A stretch of DNA of 64,000 bases from Streptomyces sp. CGMCC 4.7035 (GCF_031583065.1 NZ_CP134053.1:6241001-6305000); one strand, 5' to 3'. Counted from the first letter of the stretch, positions 25,026-34,341 are shown. Notes: generated by a model from the letters alone, not told the origin. Numbers and translations: made by a program.

Positions 25026-25169
25026 GAGCATGCCGTACGGAACGGCCGGAACCCGGCGGTGACCCGCGGCGCCTCCCCCGCACTAGCCGCGCGTGGCACG
25101 AGGTGCCACCATGGGGGTGATCCGGGGACGCCGTCAGGGCGCCTCGAGATGACCGAAGGAGCCGTTGCG

Positions 25170-26057
25170 ATGACGCAGCTTCCGGCTGCCCAGGGGCAGC
25201 CCGCTCAGGGTGTGCTCAAGCCCTCCGACAGCAGCAAGGCGCTGTACGGCGGAAAGAGCACCCGCCGCATCACCGTGCGCGACATCACCGCCGCCAAGGA
25301 GCGGGGCGAGAAGTGGCCCATGCTCACCGCGTACGACGCGATGACCGCATCCGTGTTCGATGAGGCCGGCATCCCGGTCATGCTCGTCGGCGACTCGGCG
25401 GGCAACTGCCACCTCGGGTACGAGACGACCGTGCCCGTCACGCTCGACGAGATGACCATGCTGTCCGCCGCCGTCGTACGGGGCACCAAGCGCGCCCTGA
25501 TCGTCGGCGACCTTCCCTTCGGCTCGTACCAGGAGGGCCCGGTGCAGGCGCTGCGCTCGGCCACCCGCCTGGTCAAGGAGGCCGGGGTCGGTGCGGTGAA
25601 GCTGGAGGGCGGCGAGCGCTCGCACGGCCAGATCGAGCTGCTGGTGGAGTCCGGCATCCCGGTCATGGCCCACATCGGCCTGACCCCGCAGTCCGTGAAC
25701 ACCATGGGCTACCGCGTGCAGGGCCGCGGCGACGAGGCGGCGCACCAGCTGCTGCGCGACGCCAAGGCGGTGCAGGACGCGGGCGCGTTCGCGGTCGTCC
25801 TGGAACTCGTTCCCGCGGAGCTGGCGGCCGAGGTGACACGGGTGCTGCACATCCCGACGGTCGGCATCGGAGCCGGGCCGGAGACGGACGCGCAGGTGCT
25901 TGTGTGGACCGACATGATGGGGCTGACCGGCGGCCGTGTGCCGAAGTTCGTGAAGAAGTACGCGGACCTGCGTCAGGTCATGGGCGACGCGGCGAGGGCT
26001 TTCGCCGAGGACGTAGTGGGCGGGACGTTCCCGTTGGAGGAGCACTCGGTGCACTGA
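25170..26057 (+). CDS. panB: 3-methyl-2-oxobutanoate hydroxymethyltransferase
   Basis: PanB adds a hydroxymethyl group from methylene-tetrahydrofolate to alpha-ketoisovalerate, the first committed step of pantothenate and CoA synthesis. The 295-residue TIM-barrel shows the family markers: T-A-Y-D-A (near 58), V-G-D-S with the Mg ligand Asp, V-x-G-D-L-P-F-G-S-Y, K-L-E-G-G, H-I-G-L-T-P-Q and G-I-G-A-G-P-x-T-D. ATG 25170 is preceded by GAAGGAG (25155-25161). The open frame further upstream only reads through the octanucleotide repeat. Two hairpins follow. Confidence 0.95.
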   Translation: MTQLPAAQGQPAQGVLKPSDSSKALYGGKSTRRITVRDITAAKERGEKWPMLTAYDAMTASVFDEAGIPVMLVGDSAGNCHLGYETTVPVTLDEMTMLSAAVVRGTKRALIVGDLPFGSYQEGPVQALRSATRLVKEAGVGAVKLEGGERSHGQIELLVESGIPVMAHIGLTPQSVNTMGYRVQGRGDEAAHQLLRDAKAVQDAGAFAVVLELVPAELAAEVTRVLHIPTVGIGAGPETDAQVLVWTDMMGLTGGRVPKFVKKYADLRQVMGDAARAFAEDVVGGTFPLEEHSVH

Positions 26058-26119
26058 GCGTCTGCCGGGTGCGGTAGTCGACATACTGCGGGCCGCGTGT
26101 GGCTGGTCGCGCAGTTCCT

Positions 26120-26176
26120 CGCGCCCCTTACGGGGCGCGCAGCAGCCCGCCGATCTTCCCCCGTCGGCGGGCTGCT
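26120..26176. terminator. Double hairpin after panB
   Basis: CGCGCCCC-TTAC-GGGGCGCG (26120-26139) is followed at once by a 13-bp stem AGCAGCCCGCCGA (26141-26153) / TCGGCGGGCTGCT (26164-26176). The first hairpin with its GGCTGGTCGCGCAGTT lead-in is the same dispersed element as near 9092-9127. Confidence 0.75.
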
Positions 26177-26182
26177 TGCTGT

Positions 26183-26228
26183 CTGTCGGCGATCTGTAGG
26201 CGGCCGTCCACAGCTGTCGGCGATCTGT
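26183..26228 (+). promoter_or_regulatory. Direct repeats in the drrAB promoter
   Basis: CTGTCGGCGATCTGT occurs at 26183-26197 and 26214-26228 (31-bp period, about three helical turns), followed by GTCGGTGG twice. The drrA start is about 40 bp downstream. Same-face direct repeats suggest cooperative binding of a regulator; none is encoded next door. Confidence 0.45.
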
Positions 26229-26265
26229 CGGTGGTTTGTCGGTGGCGGCTGACAGCTTGGTCGGC

Positions 26266-27291
26266 ATGACGCGAATCGACAACAACCCCAGCGACGCCGC
26301 CCCGGACGCGGCCGTCACCGTACGGGGGCTGGTCAAGCACTACGGCGGGACCAAGGCGCTGGACGGCGTCGACCTCGACGTGCGGGAGGGCACCGTCCTC
26401 GGCGTGCTCGGGCCGAACGGCGCCGGCAAGACCACCCTGGTCCGCTGCCTGTCCACCCTCATCACCCCGGACGCCGGCCACGCCGTGGTCGCCGGCTACG
26501 ACGTCGTACGACAGCCCCGCCAGACCCGCCGCGTGATCGGCCTCACCGGCCAGTACGCCTCGGTCGACGAGAAGCTCTCCGGCTTCGAGAACCTTTACAT
26601 GATCGGCCGGCTCCTCGACCTGCCTCGCAAGGAGGCCCGGGCCCGGGCCGACGGGCTCCTGGAGCGGTTCTCGCTCACGGAGGCGGCCAAGCGCCCGGCG
26701 GCCACGTACTCCGGCGGTATGCGGCGGCGCCTGGACCTCGCCGCGTCGCTGATCGGACACCCGGCCGTCCTCTATCTGGACGAGCCCACCACCGGCCTGG
26801 ACCCGCGCACGCGGAACGAGGTGTGGACCGAGGTCAAGCGGATGGTCACCGAGGGCGCCACCGTGCTGCTGACCACCCAGTACATGGAGGAGGCCGAGCA
26901 ACTGGCCTCCGAACTGACCGTCATCGACCGCGGCAAGGTCATCGCGGGCGGCCGCATCGACGAGCTGAAGGCGAAGGTCGGCGGCCGTACGCTGCGCATC
27001 CGCCCGGCCGACCCGCTGGAGCTGCGCCCGATGGCCACGGCGCTCGACGAGTTCGGGCTCACCGGTCCCGGCAACGCGACCGTGGACACCGACACCGGCA
27101 CCGTCCTCGTGCCGATCCTCAGCGACGAGCAGCTGACCGCGGTGGTCGGCGCGCTCACCGCCCGCGGCATCACGCTCGCCGGCATCGCCACCGAACTGCC
27201 CAGCCTGGACGAGGTGTTCCTGTCCCTCACCGGCCACAAGGCCGGTCCCGCGCAGGACGCGTCCGCCGCCCGCGAGGAGGTCGCCGCATGA
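26266..27291 (+). CDS. DrrA-type ABC exporter ATPase
   Basis: A 341-residue ATP-binding subunit of a two-gene drug exporter of the DrrAB (daunorubicin resistance) type. Walker A is G-P-N-G-A-G-K-T at 49-56, the signature Y-S-G-G-M-R-R-R, Walker B L-Y-L-D-E-P-T-T-G-L-D, and the switch His region T-T-Q-Y-M-E-E-A-E. The C-terminal domain ends in L-P-S-L-D-E-V-F-L-S-L-T-G, the typical DrrA tail contacting the permease. ATG 26266 is preferred over an upstream GTG at 26236. Its stop overlaps the next start by four bases (ATGA). Confidence 0.9.
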   Translation: MTRIDNNPSDAAPDAAVTVRGLVKHYGGTKALDGVDLDVREGTVLGVLGPNGAGKTTLVRCLSTLITPDAGHAVVAGYDVVRQPRQTRRVIGLTGQYASVDEKLSGFENLYMIGRLLDLPRKEARARADGLLERFSLTEAAKRPAATYSGGMRRRLDLAASLIGHPAVLYLDEPTTGLDPRTRNEVWTEVKRMVTEGATVLLTTQYMEEAEQLASELTVIDRGKVIAGGRIDELKAKVGGRTLRIRPADPLELRPMATALDEFGLTGPGNATVDTDTGTVLVPILSDEQLTAVVGALTARGITLAGIATELPSLDEVFLSLTGHKAGPAQDASAAREEVAA

Positions 27292-28103
27292 GTGCCACCA
27301 CTGTCAGCTCCACCCTTGTTCCCACGGAAGGCCGCATCGGACTGCGCGGCAACCTGCGCCACATCGGCGCGCTGATCCGCCGCAATCTGCTGTGGATCCG
27401 CCAGGACCCGGAGTCGATGTTCGACGCGGTCCTGTTCCCGGTCGTCTTCTGCCTGCTGTTCGTGTTCGTCTTCGGCGGCGCGATCGCGGGCACCGACAAC
27501 CGGCACGCGTACGTCAACTACGTGGTCCCCGGCCTGATGGCGATGATGGGCATGAACATCGCGCAGGGTGTCGGCACCGGATTCAACGAGGACTTCCACA
27601 AGGGCGTGATGGACCGCTTCCGGTCCCTGCCGATCAGCCGCTCCTCCGTGTTGATCGCCAAGATCACAGTGGAGATCGGACGGATGCTCGTCGCCACGGC
27701 GATCCTGCTCGCGGTGGGCTTCATGCTCGGCCTGTCCGTGTCGAACGTACCCGGCCTGTTCGCGGCCATCGGCCTGTCGGTCGTCTTCGGGTTCGGGGTC
27801 ATGTGGATCTTCCTGACCCTGGGCGTGGTGATGAAGTCCGCCCAGTCCGTCCAAGCGATGGGGTTCCTCGTGCTGATGCCGTTGCAGTTCGGTTCGTCGA
27901 TCTTCGCCCCGACCAAGACCATGCCGGGCTGGCTCCAGGCCTTCACGGACTACAACCCGCTGTCGTCGCTGGCGGACGCCGCCCGGGGCCTGATGAACGG
28001 GGGCCCGATCGCGCACGACGTGCTGCTGACCCTCGCCTGGTCGGCCGTCCTCACGCTGGTCATGGCGCCGATCGCCATCCGCAAGTTCAGCAACAAGACC
28101 TGA
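27288..28103 (+). CDS. DrrB-type ABC-2 exporter permease
   Basis: A 271-residue, six-helix ABC-2 permease that forms the channel for the ATPase encoded upstream. Signs of the family are the amphipathic start (I-R-R-N-L-L-W-I-R-Q-D-P), Y-V-V-P-G-L, the cytoplasmic R-F-R-S-L-P-I-S-R loop (contact with the ATPase) and the Y-N-P-L-S segment before the last helix. It overlaps drrA (ATGA). Likely exports a hydrophobic natural product or toxin. The last codons are partly duplicated just after the stop (TTCAGCGACAAGACCTGACG), followed by four CACAGC repeats (28135-28158). Confidence 0.9.
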   Translation: MSATTVSSTLVPTEGRIGLRGNLRHIGALIRRNLLWIRQDPESMFDAVLFPVVFCLLFVFVFGGAIAGTDNRHAYVNYVVPGLMAMMGMNIAQGVGTGFNEDFHKGVMDRFRSLPISRSSVLIAKITVEIGRMLVATAILLAVGFMLGLSVSNVPGLFAAIGLSVVFGFGVMWIFLTLGVVMKSAQSVQAMGFLVLMPLQFGSSIFAPTKTMPGWLQAFTDYNPLSSLADAARGLMNGGPIAHDVLLTLAWSAVLTLVMAPIAIRKFSNKT

Positions 28104-28167
28104 CGCACGTTCAGCGACAAGACCTGACGCCCGGCACAGCCACAGCCACAGCCACAGCCGGTCCGCG

Positions 28168-31100
28168 TCACACGAGGGCGGCGGCCTCCTCCAGGGAGAG
28201 GCCGTCGCCCTCCGCGTACGCCGCCTCGTATGCCGCGTCGCCCAGGACCGCCCGGGCGCCCGCCTCCGCCGTGGCGCGGGCCTCGCGCTCCGACGGGGAC
28301 CGGAAGTGGGCGGGCGGCAGCAGATGGTCGGCGGCGGCCAGACACCTGGCCGCGTCCCGGACACGGGATCCGCCGTCCAGGCCGGTGAGCGCGAGCGCCG
28401 CGGTGGTCAGGTGCATGGACCCCAGGTGCGGCGCGATCAACGAGGTCAGCTGGTCAGAGGCCTGGGCGAGGGACCTCCGCAGCTTGTCCAGGGCCTCCTC
28501 GTACCGCTCCTCGAGCACGTCCAGCCAGGCCTCCACGCCGAGCACCAAGCCGTCGAAGACCACGAAGGAGACGGCCGCGAAGTCCGTGCGCAGCAGGGCG
28601 ATCTGCTCGCGCGCCTCGGCCACACGGTTCGTGCGGCTGAGCAGCATCGCCAGGACGAGCCGGGCGACCGGCATGGCGTCGGTCACCGAGCTGTGGCCCT
28701 CGTCGAGCACCTCGCGCAGCAGCCGCTCTCCCTTCTCCTCCTGCCTCGCGTCGATGAGGACGCTGCCGAGGCGGGCACTGAGTACGGCCATCTGGGAACG
28801 GGCACCGAGCTGTTCGGCGTACTCCCGCGCGGCCTCGTAGTCGGCGGCGGCGAGGAGGTATTCACCGCGGCGCTCGCGGGACTCGCCGCGGGCGGACAGG
28901 GCCTCGGCCGCACCCCAGGTGTCTCCCATCCCGCGGAAGATCTCCAGCGCCTCGTCCGCGTCCCGGGTCGCGTCCCCCGCCCAGTGGGCGCGGTTGGCGA
29001 GGACGTTGGCGCGCATCTGGAGGGCCTGGGCCAGATCCCAGGTGTAGCCGAGTTCGCGGCAGGTGCTGACGCATTCGTCGATGACGGCGCGCACACGGTC
29101 CAGGTCGACGGTGAGCAGGACGGCGAAGAACCATATGGAGCCCGGCCAGCGGCTGGCCTGCGGCTGGCCGGGGCGGTAGGTCTCGCTGATGACGCGCAGC
29201 TTCTCCTTCGCCTCCGGCGTGTCCCATGCCTGAATATCCATGTCCATGCAGGCCATATGGATGAGATGGGCGCCACGGCGGGCCTCGTCGAGGAGCTCCG
29301 GAGGCATCGGCGGCGGATTGTCGGTGCAGCGTTCCAGGAGGTCGGGCGCGGGCCGCGTGGGCGGTGCGAAGGGGTCGGGGCCGAGGGCCGTGACGGCGGC
29401 GGACCAGGTGCGGGCCTCGGCGCGCAGGTCGCGCATCTGCCAGTACCAGCACAGCGAGAGCAGCAGGCAGAGCGCCTCCTGCTCGTCGCGGACGGCCACG
29501 GCCCGGCGCAGGGCGGTGCGCAGGTTCTCGTACTCCACCTCGAAGCGCTCGACCGCGGCACGCTGACCCGACGAGCGCAGCAACGGGTCGGTGGTACGGG
29601 CGAGTTCGCGGTAGTACGTGAGGTGGGCGCGCTCGGTCTCGGGCCGCTCGCCGGATTCGTCGAGCCGTTCGCCCGCGTACTCGGCGACGGTTTCCAGGAG
29701 CCGGTAGCGCATCTCGCCGTCGCCCGAAGGGGCGGCCACCACCAGGGACTTGTCGACGAGCGAGCCGAGTGCCTCCAGCGCGGCGGGGCCGCACACGGCC
29801 TCGGCCGCGGTGAGGTCGCAGCCGCCGGAGAACACGGACAGCCGGCGCAGCACCGCGCGTTCGTCCGTGTCGAGCAGGTCCCAGGACCAGTCGACGACGG
29901 CCCGCAGGGTCTGCTGCCGGGGCAGCACGGTGCGGCTGCCGGAGGTGAGCAGCCGGAAGCGGTCGTCGAGCCGGTCCGCGATCTGGCGCGGCGACAGCAT
30001 CCGCAGCCGGGCCGCGGCCAGTTCGATGGCGAGCGGCAGTCCGTCGAGGCGGCGGCAGATCTCCGCGGCGGCCTCGGGGTCGTCCTCGATACGGAAGCCG
30101 GGCCGGGCGGCGGCGCCGCGGTCGGCGAACAGCTTCAGCGCGTACGGCTGCGGCAGCGGCTCGACCGGGCGCAGCAACTCCCCGGGTACGCCGAGGGGTT
30201 CGCGGCTGGTGGCCAGGACCGTCAGCTCGGGGCAGCGCTCGAGGAGGTGCTCGACGAGCCGGGCGGCGGCCTCCACGACGTGTTCGCAGTTGTCGAGGAC
30301 GATCAGCATACGGCGCCGCGCGCAGTGTTCCGCGAGCCGGACGAGGGGGTCGTCGTGCCAGTCGGAGACGGCGCGCATCTCCTCGGCGCCGGCGCCGCGC
30401 AGGACGGTCTCGCGCGCCCCGACGGCGGTGAGCACGGCCTCGGGCACGGCTTCCGGGTCGTCGACGGGCGCCAGTTCGGCCAGCCACACCCCGTCCCGTG
30501 CCGTCTGCGCCACGGCCTCGGCGGCCTCCTGCGACAGCCGCGTCTTGCCGGCGCCGCCGGGGCCGAGGAGGGTGACGAGCCGGGCGGCGGCGAGATCACC
30601 GCGGATGGCGTCGATGTCGGCGCCCCGCCCGACGAAGGAGGTCAGGCGGGCCCGGAGGTTTCCGGGGGGTGGTGGGGCGAGGGGGGTCCCCTCGGTCAAA
30701 GGCGTCCGCTGCCAGGCCGGAACGGCCCAGGCCGCAGGCGTCTCGACACCCCTGTTCCCCGGCCCGACCTCGCGGCCGACCACCCGAGCCCCGGTGTCCC
30801 GCCCGGCGCCGGGGCCGGGAGCACCGGCGTTCCACGCGGCGGCGTCGGAGCCAGCAGCACCCGCATCCCGCCCGGCGGTATCGGCACCCGCATCCCACCC
30901 GGCGCCCGAGCCAGGAGCACCGCCACGCCACCCGGCAGCATCAGCGCCCACAGCATCCGCATCCCGCACAGCACGGCCGGAGCCCGCAGCACCCCCATCC
31001 CGCCCGGCGGTATCGGCACCCGCAGCACCCGGACCCCGCACGGCGCCGGAACCAACAGCACCGCCTTGCCACCCGGCACGGCCGGAACCGGCAGCACCCG

Positions 31101-31878
31101 CATCCCGCGCGGTCCTGCCCGTGCCGTTCGCCCGCGCCCGGGGCCCCTCCCCCGGTCGCAGCAACTCCCCGTGCAGTGCCCGCAGTTCCGGACCCGGGTC
31201 CGAGCCGAGACGGTCCGCGAGCAGTTGTCGTACCTCCTCGTACGCGGCCAGTGCCTCCGCCGGGCGGCCCGCGTCGCGCAGGGCGCGCAGGCGCAGGACC
31301 TGGAGGGGCTCGTCCAGGGGGTGGAGGTCGCACAGGGCGGTCAGCTCGGGCAGGTGCTGCTCGCCGTGGCCGAGGGCGAGGGCCGCGGTGAGCCGGGCGC
31401 GCCGCGCGTCGAGGCGGCGGGACTCCCAGCGAGCCGCCTCGGCGGTGCGGTCGGGAAGGTCGGCGAGGGCGGGACCGTGCCACAGGGCGAGGGCGTCGTC
31501 GAGGACGAGCGCCGCCTTGGCGGCGTCGCCGTCGGCCAGTGCGCGCAGGCCCTCGCCGGCCAGCCGGTCGAAGTGGTGCAGGTCGACGTCGTCCGGCGCC
31601 GCGGCCAGTCGGTAGCCGCCGTCCGTGGACTGCACCGCGGCCGGACCGAGCGTCCGGCGCAGCCGCCCGACCAGCGCCTGTAGCGCGCCGGTGGCGTCGG
31701 CGGGCGGGCCGCCGTCCCACACCTCGTCGACGAGGAGGGCGGCGGGTACGGCCCGCCCGGCCCGCAGGGCGAGCACGGTCAGCAGGGCACGCAGCCGGGC
31801 CCCGCCGACCGGGACGGACGTGCCGTCGGAGCGGAGTGCCTGGGTGGTGCCGAGAATGCGGTAGCGCACGGGGGTCAT
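28168..31878 (-). CDS. AfsR/SARP-family regulator with NB-ARC and TPR domains
   Basis: A 1236-residue regulator. Residues 1-250 are a SARP head: an OmpR-type winged helix (L-R-A-L-L-T-V-L-A-L-R) and bacterial transcriptional activator (BTAD) domain. Then comes a 130-residue Gly/Ala/Asp/Arg-rich degenerate repeat linker (about 256-388). An NB-ARC/STAND ATPase follows with Walker A G-P-G-G-A-G-K-T near 438 and Walker B L-I-V-L-D-N-C-E-H, and finally a TPR-like helical half. Such proteins activate antibiotic or morphological genes in response to signals sensed by the STAND/TPR part. ATG 31876-31878 follows CTGGAGACA; the longer frame to 32205 overlaps the Uma2 gene and is noise. Convergent with drrB, hinting at a link. 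Confidence 0.9.
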   Translation of the reverse strand: MTPVRYRILGTTQALRSDGTSVPVGGARLRALLTVLALRAGRAVPAALLVDEVWDGGPPADATGALQALVGRLRRTLGPAAVQSTDGGYRLAAAPDDVDLHHFDRLAGEGLRALADGDAAKAALVLDDALALWHGPALADLPDRTAEAARWESRRLDARRARLTAALALGHGEQHLPELTALCDLHPLDEPLQVLRLRALRDAGRPAEALAAYEEVRQLLADRLGSDPGPELRALHGELLRPGEGPRARANGTGRTARDAGAAGSGRAGWQGGAVGSGAVRGPGAAGADTAGRDGGAAGSGRAVRDADAVGADAAGWRGGAPGSGAGWDAGADTAGRDAGAAGSDAAAWNAGAPGPGAGRDTGARVVGREVGPGNRGVETPAAWAVPAWQRTPLTEGTPLAPPPPGNLRARLTSFVGRGADIDAIRGDLAAARLVTLLGPGGAGKTRLSQEAAEAVAQTARDGVWLAELAPVDDPEAVPEAVLTAVGARETVLRGAGAEEMRAVSDWHDDPLVRLAEHCARRRMLIVLDNCEHVVEAAARLVEHLLERCPELTVLATSREPLGVPGELLRPVEPLPQPYALKLFADRGAAARPGFRIEDDPEAAAEICRRLDGLPLAIELAAARLRMLSPRQIADRLDDRFRLLTSGSRTVLPRQQTLRAVVDWSWDLLDTDERAVLRRLSVFSGGCDLTAAEAVCGPAALEALGSLVDKSLVVAAPSGDGEMRYRLLETVAEYAGERLDESGERPETERAHLTYYRELARTTDPLLRSSGQRAAVERFEVEYENLRTALRRAVAVRDEQEALCLLLSLCWYWQMRDLRAEARTWSAAVTALGPDPFAPPTRPAPDLLERCTDNPPPMPPELLDEARRGAHLIHMACMDMDIQAWDTPEAKEKLRVISETYRPGQPQASRWPGSIWFFAVLLTVDLDRVRAVIDECVSTCRELGYTWDLAQALQMRANVLANRAHWAGDATRDADEALEIFRGMGDTWGAAEALSARGESRERRGEYLLAAADYEAAREYAEQLGARSQMAVLSARLGSVLIDARQEEKGERLLREVLDEGHSSVTDAMPVARLVLAMLLSRTNRVAEAREQIALLRTDFAAVSFVVFDGLVLGVEAWLDVLEERYEEALDKLRRSLAQASDQLTSLIAPHLGSMHLTTAALALTGLDGGSRVRDAARCLAAADHLLPPAHFRSPSEREARATAEAGARAVLGDAAYEAAYAEGDGLSLEEAAALV

Positions 31879-31913
31879 TGTCTCCAGAGACGACCGGGCA
31901 CCGCTTCCGGGTT

Positions 31914-32459
31914 TCAGACGCGCATGAACTGGGAGGAGTCGAGCACGAGGGTCTGGTCGGCCACGGGGATCTGGATGTCCTTGCCGAACGGGCCGGACTG
32001 GGTGCACTGATAGGTGCCGTTCTCCGGCTGGGTCAGGAGCTGCCAGGAGGCTGAGAGGACGTCGACGATGAGGTAGGCCGGGATGCCGCGCATGGCGTAG
32101 TGCTCCGGTTTGGTGCTGTAGTCGCGGTTCTTGCTCTCCGGAGAAACGACCTCGACCACGAATGGCAGCAAGCCCTCGTCGAACTCGCTGCTTCCGGAGT
32201 CCCACTGGTCCTCCGGGAGGACGGAGACGTCGGGTTCGGGTTTGTAGCCTTCACGTGCAGGCAGGATCTTGAACTCGCCGATCGGCATCCAACCCGGCAT
32301 CCGCGCTTCGATCTGGTTCGCGATCCGCCGCTGAGTCGTGAGATGCGCCTGCGTGACAGGTACCACCGTGAGTCCGTTCCTTGTCAGGCGGAGCCGCAGC
32401 CGCCTGGGCAACTGAATGGCCTCGAGCGCATCTGCCACCCACTCATCGGTAATGGTCAC
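31914..32459 (-). CDS. Uma2-family (DUF820) PD-(D/E)xK nuclease-fold protein
   Basis: The 181-residue protein matches Uma2/DUF820: P-E-P-D-V-S-V, then F-V-V-E-V-V-S-P-E-S-K-N-R-D-Y-x-x-K (the P-D...E-V-x-S core) and G-I-P-A-Y-L-I-V-D. The fold is that of restriction-like nucleases; most members have no tested activity and occur in many copies in streptomycetes. GTG 32457-32459 is well placed behind GGGAGGTGTC. It is 35 bp upstream of the AfsR-like gene on the same strand. Confidence 0.88.
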   Translation of the reverse strand: MTITDEWVADALEAIQLPRRLRLRLTRNGLTVVPVTQAHLTTQRRIANQIEARMPGWMPIGEFKILPAREGYKPEPDVSVLPEDQWDSGSSEFDEGLLPFVVEVVSPESKNRDYSTKPEHYAMRGIPAYLIVDVLSASWQLLTQPENGTYQCTQSGPFGKDIQIPVADQTLVLDSSQFMRV

Positions 32460-32590
32460 GACACCTCCCTGGTTCAGTCGATTCCAGCCTACCGACTACC
32501 AGGAACCCGCACCGGTCCGCAGGACGTTCCACTCCCATCACCGGTACGGTCGACCCCGCCGCACCCGACACGCCACCAGGAGCCCTCCCT

Positions 32591-33388
32591 ATGACGACCG
32601 CCACCACCAGCCGCAGCGACCGGCGGATCAGTCCCGTCTTCCTGGGGATCCTGGCCGTCACGACGGTCACCGGCTGGGCCACCTGGACCGGCTTCGCCGA
32701 GCAGCCCGGCGTGGCCGTGTTCCTGTTCGTGACGGCCGCGTGGATCGTCTCGCTGTGTCTGCACGAGTACGCGCACGCGCGCACCGCCCTGCACAGCGGC
32801 GACATCTCGGTCGGCGCGAAGGGCTACCTCACGCTCAATCCTCTGAAGTACACGCACGCGCTGCTGAGCATCGTCCTGCCGGTGATCTTCGTGATCATGG
32901 GCGGGATCGGTCTGCCGGGCGGCGCGGTCTTCATCGAGCGGGGCCGGATCCGGGGCCGCTGGCGGCACAGCCTGATCTCGGCGGCGGGCCCGCTGACCAA
33001 CGTCCTGTTCGCGGCCGTGTGCACGGCACCGTTCTGGCTGCACGCGCTGGACGGGGTGCCGTACGAGTTCCAGTACGCCCTGGCGTTCCTCGCCATGCTC
33101 CAGGTCACCGCGGCGATCCTGAACTTCCTGCCGGTGCCCGGTCTGGACGGCTACGGGGTGATCGAGCCCTGGCTGTCGTACAACGTGAAGCGCCAGGTGG
33201 AGCCGTTCGCCCCGTTCGGTCTGCTGTTCGTGTTCGCGCTGCTGTGGATCCCGTCGGTGAACCGCGAGTTCTTCCAGGCGATCGACTCGGTGCTGAACGC
33301 GCTGGGGATCGACACGGTCGCGGTCGACTGCGGTCAGTGGCTGTACCGCTTCTGGGAGGGCACCCCCGAACTCTGCGTCAGCCGGTGA
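32591..33388 (+). CDS. Site-2-protease-type (M50) intramembrane metalloprotease
   Basis: A 265-residue polytopic membrane protein. The zinc motif H-E-Y-A-H is at 58-62 in the second helix, and the third ligand lies in N-F-L-P-V-P-G-L-D-G (near 178-187). No PDZ domain is present, so it belongs to the short M50 group. Such enzymes cut membrane-spanning substrates such as anti-sigma factors, but the substrate here is unknown. GGAG precedes ATG 32591. It converges on a small membrane protein with an 11-bp overlap of the 3' ends. Confidence 0.88.
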   Translation: MTTATTSRSDRRISPVFLGILAVTTVTGWATWTGFAEQPGVAVFLFVTAAWIVSLCLHEYAHARTALHSGDISVGAKGYLTLNPLKYTHALLSIVLPVIFVIMGGIGLPGGAVFIERGRIRGRWRHSLISAAGPLTNVLFAAVCTAPFWLHALDGVPYEFQYALAFLAMLQVTAAILNFLPVPGLDGYGVIEPWLSYNVKRQVEPFAPFGLLFVFALLWIPSVNREFFQAIDSVLNALGIDTVAVDCGQWLYRFWEGTPELCVSR

Positions 33389-33566
33389 CCGAGGTGCCCC
33401 GGTCGCGGTCGCGGCCTCGGCGGGCGTAGTACCACGTCATGTTGGACGACAGACCCGCGAGCAGCACCCAGACGATCCCCAGCCAGCTGCCCTGGACGAA
33501 GGAGACGACGGCCGCGGCGACGGCGAGGACGCAGACGGTGAGGGCGTACAGGGCGAGGCGGGGCAT
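33378..33566 (-). CDS. Small two-helix membrane protein
   Basis: A 62-residue protein: M-P-R-L-A-L-Y start, two hydrophobic stretches (about 4-25 and 27-45) and a basic tail with R-R-G-R-D-R-D-R. I do not recognise a family. ATG 33564-33566 is preceded by AGGAG at about 11 bases. The longer frame (to 33623) has no support. Its orientation agrees with npdG upstream on the same strand (70 bp apart), so it may be co-transcribed. Confidence 0.6.
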   Translation of the reverse strand: MPRLALYALTVCVLAVAAAVVSFVQGSWLGIVWVLLAGLSSNMTWYYARRGRDRDRGTSVTG

Positions 33567-33636
33567 GAGGGTCGGCTCCTGACGGACGGACGGCGTGGTC
33601 GTACGGCATCCAGTGTCCCCCATGCCCGCAGACCCA

Positions 33637-34341
33637 CTAGACGTCGGTCACCCGGAGCCCGGCGTGCGCCTTGTAGCGCCGGTTCACGGAGATCAGGTTC
33701 GCCACGAGGGACTCGACCTGGTGCGCGTTGCGCAGCCGCCCCGAGAAGATGCCGCGCATACCGGGGATGCGCCCGGCCAGCGCCTGCACGATCTCGACGT
33801 CGGCGCGCTCCTCGCCGAGGACCATGACATCGGTGTCGATCTGGTCGACCTCCGGGTCCTGGAGCAGCACGGCGGACAGATGGTGGAAGGCGGCGGTGAC
33901 CCGTGAGTCCGGCAGCAGCGCGGCGGCCTGCTCGGCGGCGCTGCCCTCCTCCGGCTTGAGCGCGTAGGCGCCCTTCTTGTCGAAGCCGAGCGGGTTGACG
34001 CAGTCGACGACGAGCTTGCCGGCCAGTTCCTCGCGCAGGGTCTCCAGGGTCTTGCCGTGGCCCTCCCACGGCACGGCGACGATCACGATGTCGCTGCGCC
34101 GGGACGCCTCGGCGTTGTCGGCGCCCTCGACGCCGTGTCCGATCTCCTCGGCGGCGGCCTGTGCGCGCTCCGCGGCACGCGAGCCGATGATCACCTTCTG
34201 GCCGGCCCGGGCGAGCCGGTAGGCGAGGCCCTTGCCCTGCGGCCCGGTGCCGCCGAGCACGCCGACGACGAGCCCGGCGACGTCGGGGAGGTCCCAGGGG
34301 TCCTTCGCGGGGGCCTTGGGTGCACTGTCGGTAGAGGTCAT
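33637..34341 (-). CDS. npdG: F420H2:NADP+ oxidoreductase
   Basis: This 234-residue NADPH-dependent F420 reductase passes hydride between NADP and the deazaflavin F420, supplying reduced F420 to actinobacterial F420-dependent enzymes. The Rossmann motif is V-G-V-L-G-G-T-G-P-Q-G-K-G-L-A, followed by I-I-G-S-R-x-x-E-R-A (NADP phosphate binding), V-P-W-E-G-H and K-L-V-V-D-C-V-N-P-L-G-F. The frame is open far upstream, but the family start is ATG 34339-34341, seven bases after a TAGAGT -10 box, so the transcript is probably leaderless. An LLM-type enzyme in the island at 60019 could use F420 or FMN. Confidence 0.92.
   Translation of the reverse strand: MTSTDSAPKAPAKDPWDLPDVAGLVVGVLGGTGPQGKGLAYRLARAGQKVIIGSRAAERAQAAAEEIGHGVEGADNAEASRRSDIVIVAVPWEGHGKTLETLREELAGKLVVDCVNPLGFDKKGAYALKPEEGSAAEQAAALLPDSRVTAAFHHLSAVLLQDPEVDQIDTDVMVLGEERADVEIVQALAGRIPGMRGIFSGRLRNAHQVESLVANLISVNRRYKAHAGLRVTDV

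Noticed and set aside
28306..31683. 1125-residue plus-strand frame opposite the AfsR-like gene
   Set aside because: Shadow of a long GC-rich gene; low-complexity product.
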